From Armatimonadota bacterium (GTDB lineage Bacteria; Armatimonadota; Fimbriimonadia; Fimbriimonadales; GBS-DC): 49,477 nucleotides of DNA. The stretch's first letter is position 1; the number at the start of each line of letters is the position of its first letter. Positions 42,377 to 49,477 of this stretch are shown piece by piece. The notes under the pieces were generated by a model, which saw only the letters and a list, made by a program, of their open reading frames with translations, searched no databases and had not been told where the DNA came from. Location of the stretch: the NCBI GenBank assembly GCA_030550775.1, contig JAUQOS010000008.1, positions 1-49,477 of the forward strand, in the 5' to 3' direction. Made by a program: the position numbers and the translations under genes.

Positions 42377-43318
42377 ATGCAGCGCGTGGTGGTGATACTC
42401 GGTCCCACAGCGGTGGGCAAAACGGAGGTGGGCATTGAGCTGGCACAGCGATGGAACGCCGAGATTATCTCCGCCGACTCCAGCGCGGTCTATCGCGGAC
42501 TGGATATTGGTTCTGCGAAGCCCACGCCCGAAGAGCAACAACGGGTGCGCTTTCACTTGATTGATGTGGTAAACCCTGACGAAGTGTTCACCGCCGCGCG
42601 TTTCCGCGAGTTGGCGCTTCAGGCAATTGAGGACATTCAGCGTCGGGGCAAGCGCGTGCTGATTGTGGGGGGCACGGGGCTATATATTCGCGTATTGCTC
42701 CACGGTTTTAGCCTTGCTCCACCGCCCGCTGACCCCGAGATCCGCGCTCGCTGGAAGGCAGAGTTGGAGCGTGTCGGTGCGCCCGCTCTGCACGAACGGC
42801 TCAAACAGATTGACCCTGTCGCGGCGGCACGCATCCACCCCAACGATGCGGTGCGCATCACCCGCGCGCTGGAAGTATACGAGATGACAGGTGTGCCCAT
42901 CAGTCAGTGGCAGCGACGCGCTGAAGCGGAGCTGCCTGCCCTCAAAATCGGGCTGACTATGCCCCGCGAACTGCTCTACCAGCGTATTGACGCCCGCGTG
43001 GACCAAATGATTCAGCGCGGCATGCTGCAGGAAGTGCAACAACTGCTCCAGAAAGGGTATAATCCAGAGCAACCGGCTCTAAAGGGGTTGGGCTACCGCC
43101 ACCTGATTGGGTATATTCAGGGGCGCGTCAGCTGGGACGAGGCGGTGCGCCTGTGGAAGCGTGATACACGGCGGTTCGCCAAACGCCAAATGACCTGGTT
43201 CCGCAAAGAGCCGGGCATCCACTGGATTGACGCCAGCTACGGCAAGGATCATGTGGTTCAAACGATTGAGGCTCTGCTGATGGAGCAGGGAGGGTTTGAC
43301 TATGCCGAAGTCGATTAA
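42377..43318 (+). CDS. miaA: tRNA dimethylallyltransferase
   Basis: This 313-residue protein has the P-loop GPTAVGKT at 9-16, [39 protein letters not shown] and [15 protein letters not shown], plus the C-terminal [18 protein letters not shown]. It adds an isopentenyl group to A37 of tRNAs reading UNN codons. No clear ribosome-binding site precedes ATG 42377. It overlaps hfq by 17 bases. Confidence 0.96.
   Translation: MQRVVVILGPTAVGKTEVGIELAQRWNAEIISADSSAVYRGLDIGSAKPTPEEQQRVRFHLIDVVNPDEVFTAARFRELALQAIEDIQRRGKRVLIVGGTGLYIRVLLHGFSLAPPPADPEIRARWKAELERVGAPALHERLKQIDPVAAARIHPNDAVRITRALEVYEMTGVPISQWQRRAEAELPALKIGLTMPRELLYQRIDARVDQMIQRGMLQEVQQLLQKGYNPEQPALKGLGYRHLIGYIQGRVSWDEAVRLWKRDTRRFAKRQMTWFRKEPGIHWIDASYGKDHVVQTIEALLMEQGGFDYAEVD
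43056..43063 (+). promoter_or_regulatory. Possible hfq promoter inside miaA, GGTATAAT
   Basis: A perfect octamer lies about 240 bases before hfq, and a second near-match GGTATATT is at 43110-43117. In E. coli, hfq has promoters within miaA (established), so these may be functional, but they could also be chance hits in coding sequence. Confidence 0.35.
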
Positions 43319-43571
43319 TCTGCAGGATATGTTTTTGAATCAGGTGCGCAAGGAAGGGATCGGTGTGACGATCTACCTCACGGGCGGGTTGCAGCTACGC
43401 GGTACGGTGCGCGGCTTTGACGCCTTCACAGTGCTGCTGGAAAGCCCTGGCAAACCAGTGCAGCTGGTGTATAAGCACGCGATAACCTCCATCGTGCCCT
43501 CGCGCCCCGTGCCGGGGTATGGACCGTCGCCCCGCGCCCAACAGCAGCAAGAGCCTGAGTTTGAGGAGTGA
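43302..43571 (+). CDS. hfq: RNA chaperone Hfq
   Basis: This 89-residue Sm-like protein has the Sm1 block [44 protein letters not shown] and the Sm2 block [11 protein letters not shown], with the proximal-face Gln and the YKH motif intact. It forms a hexamer that binds small RNAs and mRNA A-rich tails. The C-terminal tail is short and Gln-rich. ATG 43302 is chosen over TTG 43296 because of GGGAGGG at suitable spacing. Confidence 0.96.
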   Translation: MPKSINLQDMFLNQVRKEGIGVTIYLTGGLQLRGTVRGFDAFTVLLESPGKPVQLVYKHAITSIVPSRPVPGYGPSPRAQQQQEPEFEE

Positions 43572-44335
43572 GCGGTCTGCGGTTTACCAAGTGGCATGGC
43601 GCAGGTAACGACTTCATCCTGCTAGACGCGTTTGGACAGTCGCTTGACGCCACCCACTTGAGTGAGTTGGCACAACGCCTGTGCCACCGCCCGCTTGGCA
43701 TCGGCGCAGATGGGCTGCTGGTGGTAGAACCCTCGCCTCAGGCGGATTGCCGCATGCGCTTGTTTAACGCCGATGGCTCGGAAGCCCCCATGTGCGGCAA
43801 CGGCATCCGATGCGTGGCGCGCTATATGCTCGAGTGGCACCTTTCTGACACGCACGCGCTCCGTATTGAGACAGGAGCGGGCATCCGAGAGGTCTCGCGC
43901 ACGGCAGACGGACGCTATCGCGTGGCAATGGGCACGCCCCACTTTGAACCGACGCCTGAAGGCTGGCTCGTGAACACGGGCGCGCTTCACTTGGTACAGT
44001 TTACCGACGCCTTAGAGGAGTTTCCGCTGGCGGTGCAAGGGGCAGCTCTACAACGCCATCCGCGTTTTCCTAACGGGGTGAACTTCACGGTGGGGCACGT
44101 GGCACGCGCCGACCTTGCGCGGGCACGCGTGTGGGAGCGCGGCGTGGGCGAAACATTGGCGTGCGGCACGGGCGCTTGCGCATTAGTGGTGGCGGGTGTG
44201 CTCACGGAGCAGCTTGCACGCACTGCCACCGTGCATATGCCGGGCGGGTTGTTGCAAGTGGAATGGGCAGACAACGGCAGCCTTTGGCTCATTGGCGACG
44301 CCGTCTGTGTGTTTGAAGGCGTTTGGTATGGCTAA
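43568..44335 (+). CDS. dapF: Diaminopimelate epimerase
   Basis: This 255-residue enzyme converts LL- to meso-diaminopimelate for lysine and peptidoglycan. The two catalytic cysteines are C76 in [16 protein letters not shown] and C199 in [13 protein letters not shown]. The N-terminus [15 protein letters not shown] is also typical. Start GTG 43568 overlaps the hfq stop as GTGA, with GAGGAG upstream. It converges on the DivIVA gene with a 4-base overlap. Confidence 0.96.
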   Translation: MSGLRFTKWHGAGNDFILLDAFGQSLDATHLSELAQRLCHRPLGIGADGLLVVEPSPQADCRMRLFNADGSEAPMCGNGIRCVARYMLEWHLSDTHALRIETGAGIREVSRTADGRYRVAMGTPHFEPTPEGWLVNTGALHLVQFTDALEEFPLAVQGAALQRHPRFPNGVNFTVGHVARADLARARVWERGVGETLACGTGACALVVAGVLTEQLARTATVHMPGGLLQVEWADNGSLWLIGDAVCVFEGVWYG

Positions 44336-44859
44336 CCTTGCACGTCGGTAGGCGTGTCGGGCAAGGGTGTCTCCACAACAGGGGTGGCAGCAACCGCCGA
44401 CGCTTCGGTAGGAGCCTCCAACGCTTGCAAATGGCTCAGCAATAGGGCGCGCAACTCCATCACCAGCGTGCGCTTGCGCGCTTCCAACGCTTCCGCTTCC
44501 GCCAACGCGCGTTGTGCCCGCGCCTCCGCCTCGCGCACAATTTGCTCGGCTTTCAGCTGCGCCTCACGCACAATGAGCTCCGCCTCCTTGTGAGCGTTGG
44601 CGCGGGTCTCATCGGCACTGCGCTGCGCCAACACCAGCGACTCCTTTAGAGCTTCCTCCATCGCCTTGTAGCGCTCCGCCTCTTGGCGCAGCCCTATCAG
44701 CTCCTCGCGCATCCGGTGATTCTCGGTCAGCACCTCCTCATAGTGCGCTGCCACCTCTTGCAGAAAGGCATCCACCGCAGTGGGGTCGTAGCCCCGAAAC
44801 CGCTTGCGGAACCGCTTAGTCTCAATCTCCAGCACCGTGAGGCGTCGTGGTTCGTTCAT
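44332..44859 (-). CDS. DivIVA domain protein
   Basis: This 175-residue protein has the N-terminal DivIVA membrane-binding region RLTVLEIETKRFRKRFRGYDPTAVDAFLQEVAAHYEEV. A long coiled coil rich in Ala, Glu and Arg follows (about 45-150), and a short Pro/Thr tail. It should oligomerise at curved membranes and guide division or cell-wall synthesis. It overlaps YggT by four bases, an arrangement seen beside sepF and ftsZ in other bacteria. Confidence 0.9.
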   Translation of the reverse strand: MNEPRRLTVLEIETKRFRKRFRGYDPTAVDAFLQEVAAHYEEVLTENHRMREELIGLRQEAERYKAMEEALKESLVLAQRSADETRANAHKEAELIVREAQLKAEQIVREAEARAQRALAEAEALEARKRTLVMELRALLLSHLQALEAPTEASAVAATPVVETPLPDTPTDVQG

Positions 44860-45149
44860 CGCAATCCGCTCAACATAATCACCAGGAACTGAATGAGCAC
44901 CAACGCAATCAAGGGCGAAAAGTCCAGCGGTAAGTAGCTAATGCCCATACTGCGCAGCAGGCGATTTTGGATCTGCCGAATCGGGTCTAAAATCGCGTCG
45001 CTCACACGGTCGATGAAGCGCACGATGGGGTTGTAGCGGGGCACGCGCCCGCCAGCGAACCGAATCCACGAGAAAATCACGCTGACGATCACAATCAGTG
45101 CCAAGATCCGCAGCACCAAGATAAGCAGGTCTATAATCGGCGTTAGCAT
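44856..45149 (-). CDS. YggT family membrane protein
   Basis: This 97-residue protein has two hydrophobic helices (about 5-30 and 70-95) separated by the YggT motif YNPIVRFIDRVSDAILDPIRQI. The function is not firmly known; relatives are linked to cell division or osmotic tolerance. GGGAGGG precedes ATG 45149. It is coupled to the DivIVA gene. Confidence 0.88.
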   Translation of the reverse strand: MLTPIIDLLILVLRILALIVIVSVIFSWIRFAGGRVPRYNPIVRFIDRVSDAILDPIRQIQNRLLRSMGISYLPLDFSPLIALVLIQFLVIMLSGLR

Positions 45150-45175
45150 CCGCGTGGCGCCCTCCCTTGAACGCT

Positions 45176-45766
45176 TTAGGAGCCGTTTTTGCGCTCCTCT
45201 TCCAGTTTTTTACGCACGCGTTGCACATTCGGTTCCACCGCAGGGTCGTTGGGGTCTAACTGTTTCGCTTTCTCCCACGCTTGCAGCGATTGTTGCAGCC
45301 GTCCGAGCCGTTCGTAGCAGTGAGCGAGCGTTTTCCACGCAAGCGCGGGGGCGTTCGCAAAGCTCACCGCCTTCTCCAAGTAAGGCAACGCCTGCTCGTA
45401 TTGCCGTTTGTTGAAGTAAGCAAAGCCAAGGTCATAGTATAAGTCGTAGCGGTTGGGGTTGAGCCGAATGCCGCGCTGGTAGACCTGAATGGCACGCGCA
45501 GTCTCGCCATAACTATCCAACATCCAAGCCAGCGAGCTGATGTTTTCCACATCGGTAGGGTCGTATTCAATCAGCACGAACATCAGCGCCATCGTTTTGT
45601 AGTGCTTGCCTGTATGCCAGTACTCATCGGCAAGTTGGATAAGGCGAAACTCGGTGAGTTGGCGCAGCGCGGTCAGTTTGCGCTGTACGGCTTCAGGTGG
45701 TTTCACCTGCGCCTCTAACGAGCCAAGCAGCACCGCACAGCCCACAATCAGTAGTAGATTTCGCAT
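45176..45766 (-). CDS. Exported TPR-repeat protein
   Basis: This 196-residue protein has a signal peptide (MRNLLLIVGCAVLLGSLEA) and about four TPR units between residues 40 and 180 (for example AIQVYQRGIRLNPNRYDLYYDLGFAYFNKRQYEQALPYLEKAV and SLQAWEKAKQLDPNDPAVEPN). It is probably a periplasmic scaffold, partner unknown. A GGAGGGA site lies just before the ATG. Confidence 0.82.
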   Translation of the reverse strand: MRNLLLIVGCAVLLGSLEAQVKPPEAVQRKLTALRQLTEFRLIQLADEYWHTGKHYKTMALMFVLIEYDPTDVENISSLAWMLDSYGETARAIQVYQRGIRLNPNRYDLYYDLGFAYFNKRQYEQALPYLEKAVSFANAPALAWKTLAHCYERLGRLQQSLQAWEKAKQLDPNDPAVEPNVQRVRKKLEEERKNGS

Positions 45767-45779
45767 CGTTCCCTCCCAA

Positions 45780-45787
45780 AGTATACC
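45780..45787 (-). promoter_or_regulatory. Putative -10 element GGTATACT for the TPR gene
   Basis: On the minus strand, 13 bases before the TPR ATG, predicting a leader of about seven bases. The GGAGGGA site then sits around the transcription start, which is an odd arrangement. Confidence 0.55.
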
Positions 45788-45895
45788 TATTGCCGCGCGT
45801 CCAAAAAGCGCGCTTTGGCGTGAGTAGGCGCGTTCCCTTCCGGCGCTCTTCCTACACCAAGATTTTCGGTTCCCTGCGCAGAATCTGGTAGGGGT

Positions 45896-47884
45896 TTAGC
45901 GCGAGACCTCGCCGATGGGCACTTCCAGCTCTATCAGCGTACGGTCGCCGCCACGCTGGAGCGGTATGCTCAGCCGTACTTCGTGCAAATAGCACAACGC
46001 TTCCTGGCCTGCGTGGCAATGGTAGACCAACAGATGCGCGTCTACGGCGGCACGCTCCGCTGTTAGTTGCATAGGCACGCGCAGTTCCAGCCCTGCGAAG
46101 GGCATCACCAGTTCGGGTTTACCCTGCAAGGTAGCGCCTTGTGCGTACAAGCGCACCTGCGATTGGGCATCGGGGTTGAGTTTATGTCCTTCAGGCAAGC
46201 GCAAACGCAGGAGAAGGGTTGGCGTCTCACTGCCAACCGTGATCGGGTTGAGCGTTTGGCGGGCGGGGGCGCGGTAGAGCGCGGGCGGTTGAGCCGCTTC
46301 CAGACCGCGTAGGCGGAATGTTTCTACGCGCTTGGTTTTCAAGTCTGCCACGCGGATGAGATGGTTGTTCGTGTCGGCGATGTAGAGCTTACCGTTGGCG
46401 TAGCTGATGCCGCCTGGCTCATCGAAGGTTGGGTTGTCGCCATCGCGCGCGCCTGCTGCGCCCGTGCCCAAGAAGGTCTCAATTCGGCGTGTGCGCGGGT
46501 CGAGCCGTTTGATTTTGTTGTTGTAGGTGTCGGCGACATAAATCACGCCGTCCACATACACCACGCCCAGCGGGTGTTGCAAGCGTGCTTCGTTGCCGAA
46601 GCCGTCTCGGTCGCCGAACTCAAATAGGTCGCCGCCCACCAGCGTTTCTAAGCTGCCGTTGGGGTTGATATCTGCTGCGCGGATGCAGCTTACCTCGCTA
46701 TCAGCGAAGTAGAGTTTCTTGCCGTCGGTGGTGATGCCCGAAGGTTGTGCCAGCGCGCTGGTGCGCAGCGGTCCGTCAATCCGAGCTTCGCGCCCCGTGC
46801 CTGCGTGGGGTTCTGCCTCCAGCGTGGTGAGGTTCAGACGCCAGAGCTGGTGCGAGCCCGCCATCGCGATGAATAACGTGTTGCCTACCAGCACCACATC
46901 CCACGGCGAGTTGAGCGCGACTTCACGCCCCTTGCCCGCTCGAGGTGGATAAAAGCGGCTTTGCTCGCCTGTGCCTGCCAGCGTCGCCACCGTGCGCTGG
47001 CGCAGATCGGCTTTGCGAATAGCGTGGTTATCTGTATCGGCAATGTAAAGCACATCGGCGTCGGCGTCGTATGCCATGCCCTGCGGGTTATTGAATCGTG
47101 CCGTTTCGAACGCGCCGTCCTCCAAGCCGGGCATGCCAGAACCAATCACCATCTGCACTGTGCCGTCCTGCAGCGAGGCAACTACAATCCGATGATGGTT
47201 GGAATCGGCGATAAACAGCCGTCCCGTGCGCGCATCTGCCAACACTTTACCAGGGAAGCGCAGCACCGTGCGCGGCTCGCGGTCGCGCTCCAAACGCAAG
47301 TTCAACGCGCCGCGCTTGAGTGTGCCCTTAGCTTCGGCCGCTTGAATCACCTGCGCGATGGCACGGTCAAACACCTCATAGATGCCTTCGCCCGAGTGAT
47401 AGCCCACAATCTTGCCGTTGGGGTCTATTAGCACCAATGTGGGCCACGCCCGCACCCCATAGAGCGACCACACAATCATTTGGCTGTCGTTGACTACAGG
47501 GTGCTCTATTTCGTAGCGCAAGATTGCCTGGCGAATGTTTTCGGTCTCTTGCTCGGTAAAGAACTTGGCAGAGTGCACACCGATCACAACCAGTGCGTCA
47601 GCGTACTTGCGCTCCAGTTTTTTCAAGTCGGGCAAGATGTGCATGCAGTTGATACAGCAGTAAGTCCAGAAATCGAGCAGCACCACCTTGCCGCGCAGCT
47701 CGCGCAGGCTCAGCGGGCGGTCGGTGTTGAGCCATTGGAGACCCTCTGGAAAGTCAGGGGCATTTACGATGCCTTCCATCGGTGAACCCTCCTGTGGAAC
47801 GGTTGGTTTGGTGCGCCCCCAGAGTTGCCAAAGTGCCGCCACTACCACTATAAGCAACGCCAGTAGCGCAACGCCTGTTTTCAT
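45896..47884 (-). CDS. Membrane-anchored thioredoxin-like and NHL-repeat protein (NHLRC2-like)
   Basis: This 662-residue protein has an N-terminal anchor helix (about 4-22). A thioredoxin-like domain follows at about 40-185, with the redox motif CINC at 77-80 in FWTYCCINCMHILP. A six-bladed NHL propeller spans about 195-530, with repeats such as GMAYDADADVLYIADTDNHAIRKAD and GVVYVDGVIYVADTYNNKIKRLD, and the C-terminus is a beta domain. Relatives include human NHLRC2; they are probably thiol-disulfide exchange proteins outside the cytoplasm. It overlaps the end of the restriction gene by four bases. Confidence 0.9.
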   Translation of the reverse strand: MKTGVALLALLIVVVAALWQLWGRTKPTVPQEGSPMEGIVNAPDFPEGLQWLNTDRPLSLRELRGKVVLLDFWTYCCINCMHILPDLKKLERKYADALVVIGVHSAKFFTEQETENIRQAILRYEIEHPVVNDSQMIVWSLYGVRAWPTLVLIDPNGKIVGYHSGEGIYEVFDRAIAQVIQAAEAKGTLKRGALNLRLERDREPRTVLRFPGKVLADARTGRLFIADSNHHRIVVASLQDGTVQMVIGSGMPGLEDGAFETARFNNPQGMAYDADADVLYIADTDNHAIRKADLRQRTVATLAGTGEQSRFYPPRAGKGREVALNSPWDVVLVGNTLFIAMAGSHQLWRLNLTTLEAEPHAGTGREARIDGPLRTSALAQPSGITTDGKKLYFADSEVSCIRAADINPNGSLETLVGGDLFEFGDRDGFGNEARLQHPLGVVYVDGVIYVADTYNNKIKRLDPRTRRIETFLGTGAAGARDGDNPTFDEPGGISYANGKLYIADTNNHLIRVADLKTKRVETFRLRGLEAAQPPALYRAPARQTLNPITVGSETPTLLLRLRLPEGHKLNPDAQSQVRLYAQGATLQGKPELVMPFAGLELRVPMQLTAERAAVDAHLLVYHCHAGQEALCYLHEVRLSIPLQRGGDRTLIELEVPIGEVSR

Positions 47885-49477
47885 AACAGCGGTATTGTAC
47901 CTGTGTCAAGAGGTTTTGGGGGCAGCAAGTGGATGAAAATCTCGTCAAAGCTCAGCACGCGCCCTTTGCGGTCGGCAAGCCACTTTTCGCATACCTGGTA
48001 GCCCCCAACCCGAAACGCCCACGCTTCTGGGGGCACGGGGGCGAAGTGTTGCGCCTCGTTCATCCACACCCGCTCGCCGTCGTAGCGCACGCGCTCCACC
48101 GTGTTGTCGCCCGCCACAGGGAACTTGCATAGCGGGATGTGCAAATCGGGATGCTCCAGCAGGTGCAGGGCTATCAGCTGCTGCCCCAGCGCGCTAAGTT
48201 TCTCGAACGCCTCGCGGTTGGGAGGCAGGGGAATGCGCGGGAAGTCGCGGCGCAAAAACTCGGCGTAGCGCGTGCGATAACAGGGCGCATGCAAAATCGC
48301 ATAGATGTAGGCGAGGATGGATTCGGGGGTTGGTTTGCCCTCACCCCCAGCCCCTCTCCCGCCGCGCGGGAGAGGGGAGTCCGCTCCCCCCTCTCCCACG
48401 CCGTGGGAGAGGGGGGCAAGGGGGGTGAGGGCCTCCTCCAACGCCGCCACAAACTTCTCGCTCACATTCACCCGACGACCACCCGACCACAAACCACCCT
48501 GCACCTCCGCCGAATCGTACAGGTACAGGGGAAAAGCGTAGTTGATATCCGTGTTGAAGTGCTCCTCGTTCGGCACGCGCGTAATAAACACTTTCGACCA
48601 CTGCGCCTCCTGCTGTGATTGCGAACGCACCGTAATCAACGCCACATTCTCACCTGCCAGCAAATGGCGCATCACCTCGGGGCGCGGCATGCAGTGAAAG
48701 CCCCGCGACCGGCCCGTGTAGAAAGTGTAGCGCCCATCGAACGGACGATACAGAATGGGCTGGATGTGCGCCTTCGCCCGCTCGTCGGGCACGCCCGCCT
48801 GACGCAAGTCCGCCTGCGCCCGCGCCACGCTCCAGTCGCGCACATCTTTGCCCAAGCCAAACTCCGCACGCGCCTGCTCTGGCTCCAACGCGGCGAACCG
48901 ACACACCGTGCGCCACACCGCCTCAGGCGTCCAGTGAATCGTGAGGCTGTCGCGCGCCGTCACGATGCCCACGCTGTGCGTCGGAAAAATATCAGGAATG
49001 CGCCAGCCCCGCTCATACTCCGCCTGCAACGACACATCCTGCGGCACAAACAGGTACATCGGCGACTGGGGCGTCAGGGGCGTCCACTCAATATCGTCCA
49101 GCCCGTGCGCCTCCAAAAACGCATACTTCGCCTCGCGCCGCCCCCACAGGTCATAGTAAAACACGCGCGACGCCAAACCAGCGTCCGCCCCCTCGAAAGG
49201 GGTTTCGGATTCTTGAGCCGGGCTCCGGATTTTCGAGCCGGACGCCAGGATTTTCGAGCCGGGTTCCAGATTTTCGAGCCGGACGCCAGGATTTTCGAGC
49301 CGGGTTCCAGATTTTCGAGCCGGACGCCAGGATTTTCGAGCCGGGTTCCAGATTTTCGAGCCGGACGCCAGGATTTTCGAGCCGGAGTTCCGGCTTGGCG
49401 CCGTGGGGTCCGGCTCGTCGAGCCGGGAGGCGTGTTTCATAGCAATCACGATAGCCACCCCCTGCTGGATGTCGAAC
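47881..49477 (-). CDS. Type ISP restriction-modification enzyme, C-terminal part (partial, runs off right edge)
   Basis: Only the C-terminal 532 or so codons are visible. The reading frame stays open to the window end, where FDIQQGVAIVIAMKH reads straight through; this is the conserved block between the methyltransferase and target-recognition parts of LlaBIII-type enzymes. It continues with RVFYYDLWGRREAKYAFLEAHGL, YLFVPQD, YERGWRIPDIFP, SVGIVTARD, ILYRPFDGRYTFY, MRHLLAGENVALITVRSQ and PLYLYDS. It should combine DNA translocation, cleavage and adenine methylation. Two insertions interrupt the fold: a repeat array at 49207-49391 and a 94-bp element at 48338-48431. The GTG at 49458 is not the true start. 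Confidence 0.88.
   Translation of the reverse strand, partial: FDIQQGVAIVIAMKHASRLDEPDPTAPSRNSGSKILASGSKIWNPARKSWRPARKSGTRLENPGVRLENLEPGSKILASGSKIRSPAQESETPFEGADAGLASRVFYYDLWGRREAKYAFLEAHGLDDIEWTPLTPQSPMYLFVPQDVSLQAEYERGWRIPDIFPTHSVGIVTARDSLTIHWTPEAVWRTVCRFAALEPEQARAEFGLGKDVRDWSVARAQADLRQAGVPDERAKAHIQPILYRPFDGRYTFYTGRSRGFHCMPRPEVMRHLLAGENVALITVRSQSQQEAQWSKVFITRVPNEEHFNTDINYAFPLYLYDSAEVQGGLWSGGRRVNVSEKFVAALEEALTPLAPLSHGVGEGGADSPLPRGGRGAGGEGKPTPESILAYIYAILHAPCYRTRYAEFLRRDFPRIPLPPNREAFEKLSALGQQLIALHLLEHPDLHIPLCKFPVAGDNTVERVRYDGERVWMNEAQHFAPVPPEAWAFRVGGYQVCEKWLADRKGRVLSFDEIFIHLLPPKPLDTGTIPLL
47894..47901 (-). promoter_or_regulatory. Putative -10 element GGTACAAT for NHL gene
   Basis: On the minus strand, nine bases before the ATG and inside the 3' end of the restriction gene, predicting a leader of about three bases. 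Confidence 0.5.
48338..48431. repeat. 94-bp bipartite palindromic element inside the restriction gene
   Basis: Terminal inverted repeats CCCTCACCCCC (48338-48348) and GGGGGTGAGGG (48421-48431) are perfect. Between them are two hairpins, CCCCTCTCCCGC/GCGGGAGAGGGG and CCCCTCTCCCACG/CGTGGGAGAGGGG. It adds about 31 residues, rich in Gly, Pro and Arg (LTPLAPLSHGVGEGGADS onward), without breaking the frame. Confidence 0.8.
49207..49391. repeat. Tandem repeat array, 41-bp unit (20+21 bp subunits)
   Basis: Eight exact cores TTTTCGAGCCGG plus one diverged copy alternate in 20- and 21-base subunits ending in GACGCCA or GGTTCCA. Because 41 is not a multiple of three, successive units are read in different frames. 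The protein therefore shows GSKILASGSKI recurring every 41 residues, separated by ARKSWRPARKSGT and RLENPGVRLENLEP. Confidence 0.9.
49410..49426. repeat. 17-bp palindrome flanking the tandem array
   Basis: CCGGCTCG and CGAGCCGG are perfect inverted arms around a single T. The arms match the CGAGCCGG core of the adjacent tandem repeat, so it may be the seed or an inverted remnant of that array. Confidence 0.6.

Noticed and set aside
49458-49477. GTG 49458 as start of the restriction gene
   Set aside because: The conserved FDIQQG block is in frame immediately upstream, so the gene continues beyond the window.

Overview
The window looks like a piece of a chromosome from a thermophilic or hot-spring member of the Armatimonadota (Fimbriimonadales-like). 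This is inferred from style, not from a 16S gene. The clues are a prepilin-type protein with the N-terminus and '[18 protein letters not shown]' signature that is abundant in that phylum, a secreted Asp-box propeller ending in a dockerin-like DGN/DRDG repeat, a PEP-CTERM protein, GH130 and xylose isomerase, moderately high GC, and very tight gene packing with many 1-38 bp overlaps. About 50 protein genes and one tRNA are present. No phage, transposase or CRISPR array was recognised.

Layout. 0.2-4.7 kb: ABC-2 permease, pilin-like protein, amidohydrolase, aldehyde dehydrogenase. 4.7-6.8 kb: ECF-like sigma factor and a probable membrane anti-sigma factor carrying fibronectin-like and TPR-like parts. 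6.8-8.0 kb (minus): secE-nusG-rplK, cut off from rplA. 8.1-10.6 kb (minus): pyrR-pyrB and a YpdA-type flavoprotein. 10.6-13.2 kb: secreted propeller-dockerin protein. 13.5-14.8 kb: VanW lipoprotein and HD-GYP protein. 14.8-18.2 kb (minus): carA with a Gfo/Idh/MocA oxidoreductase, and a dipeptide epimerase. 18.8-20.0 kb (minus): rplS-lepB. 20.2-22.9 kb: rpoZ-dnaJ, OsmC, PlsC. 22.9-25.3 kb (minus): PIG-L deacetylase, tRNA-Ser(UGA), LTXXQ/Spy-like protein. 25.4-31.8 kb: transglutaminase-holA-GH130, trpG/pabA, 3-methyladenine glycosylase-DUF92. 31.9-36.9 kb: rpsT, thiG-thiE, xylA, MalK-type ATPase and a metallo-beta-lactamase-fold hydrolase. 37.2-38.7 kb: PEP-CTERM protein overlapping recO. 38.9-42.2 kb: a sulfide oxidation cassette (SQR, DUF3365 heme protein, persulfide dioxygenase-rhodanese). 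42.4-44.3 kb: miaA-hfq-dapF. 44.3-45.8 kb (minus): YggT-DivIVA and a TPR protein. 45.9-49.5 kb (minus): a type ISP restriction-modification gene, open at the right edge, whose stop overlaps the start of a thioredoxin-NHL protein.

Three layers of non-coding structure stand out. First, the octamer GGTA(T/C)(A/C)(A/C)T lies just before at least 19 start codons. Its spacing would put the transcription start within a few bases of the start codon in about eleven of them, so much transcription here may be leaderless and -35-independent. Second, a family of long inverted repeats built on CATTCCGAGC arms occupies at least five intergenic gaps, and other hairpin elements sit nearby. Third, the restriction-modification gene at the right edge carries two insertions in its reading frame. 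One is a 41-bp tandem array read successively in all three frames, and the other is a 94-bp palindromic element; the first could make the gene phase-variable.
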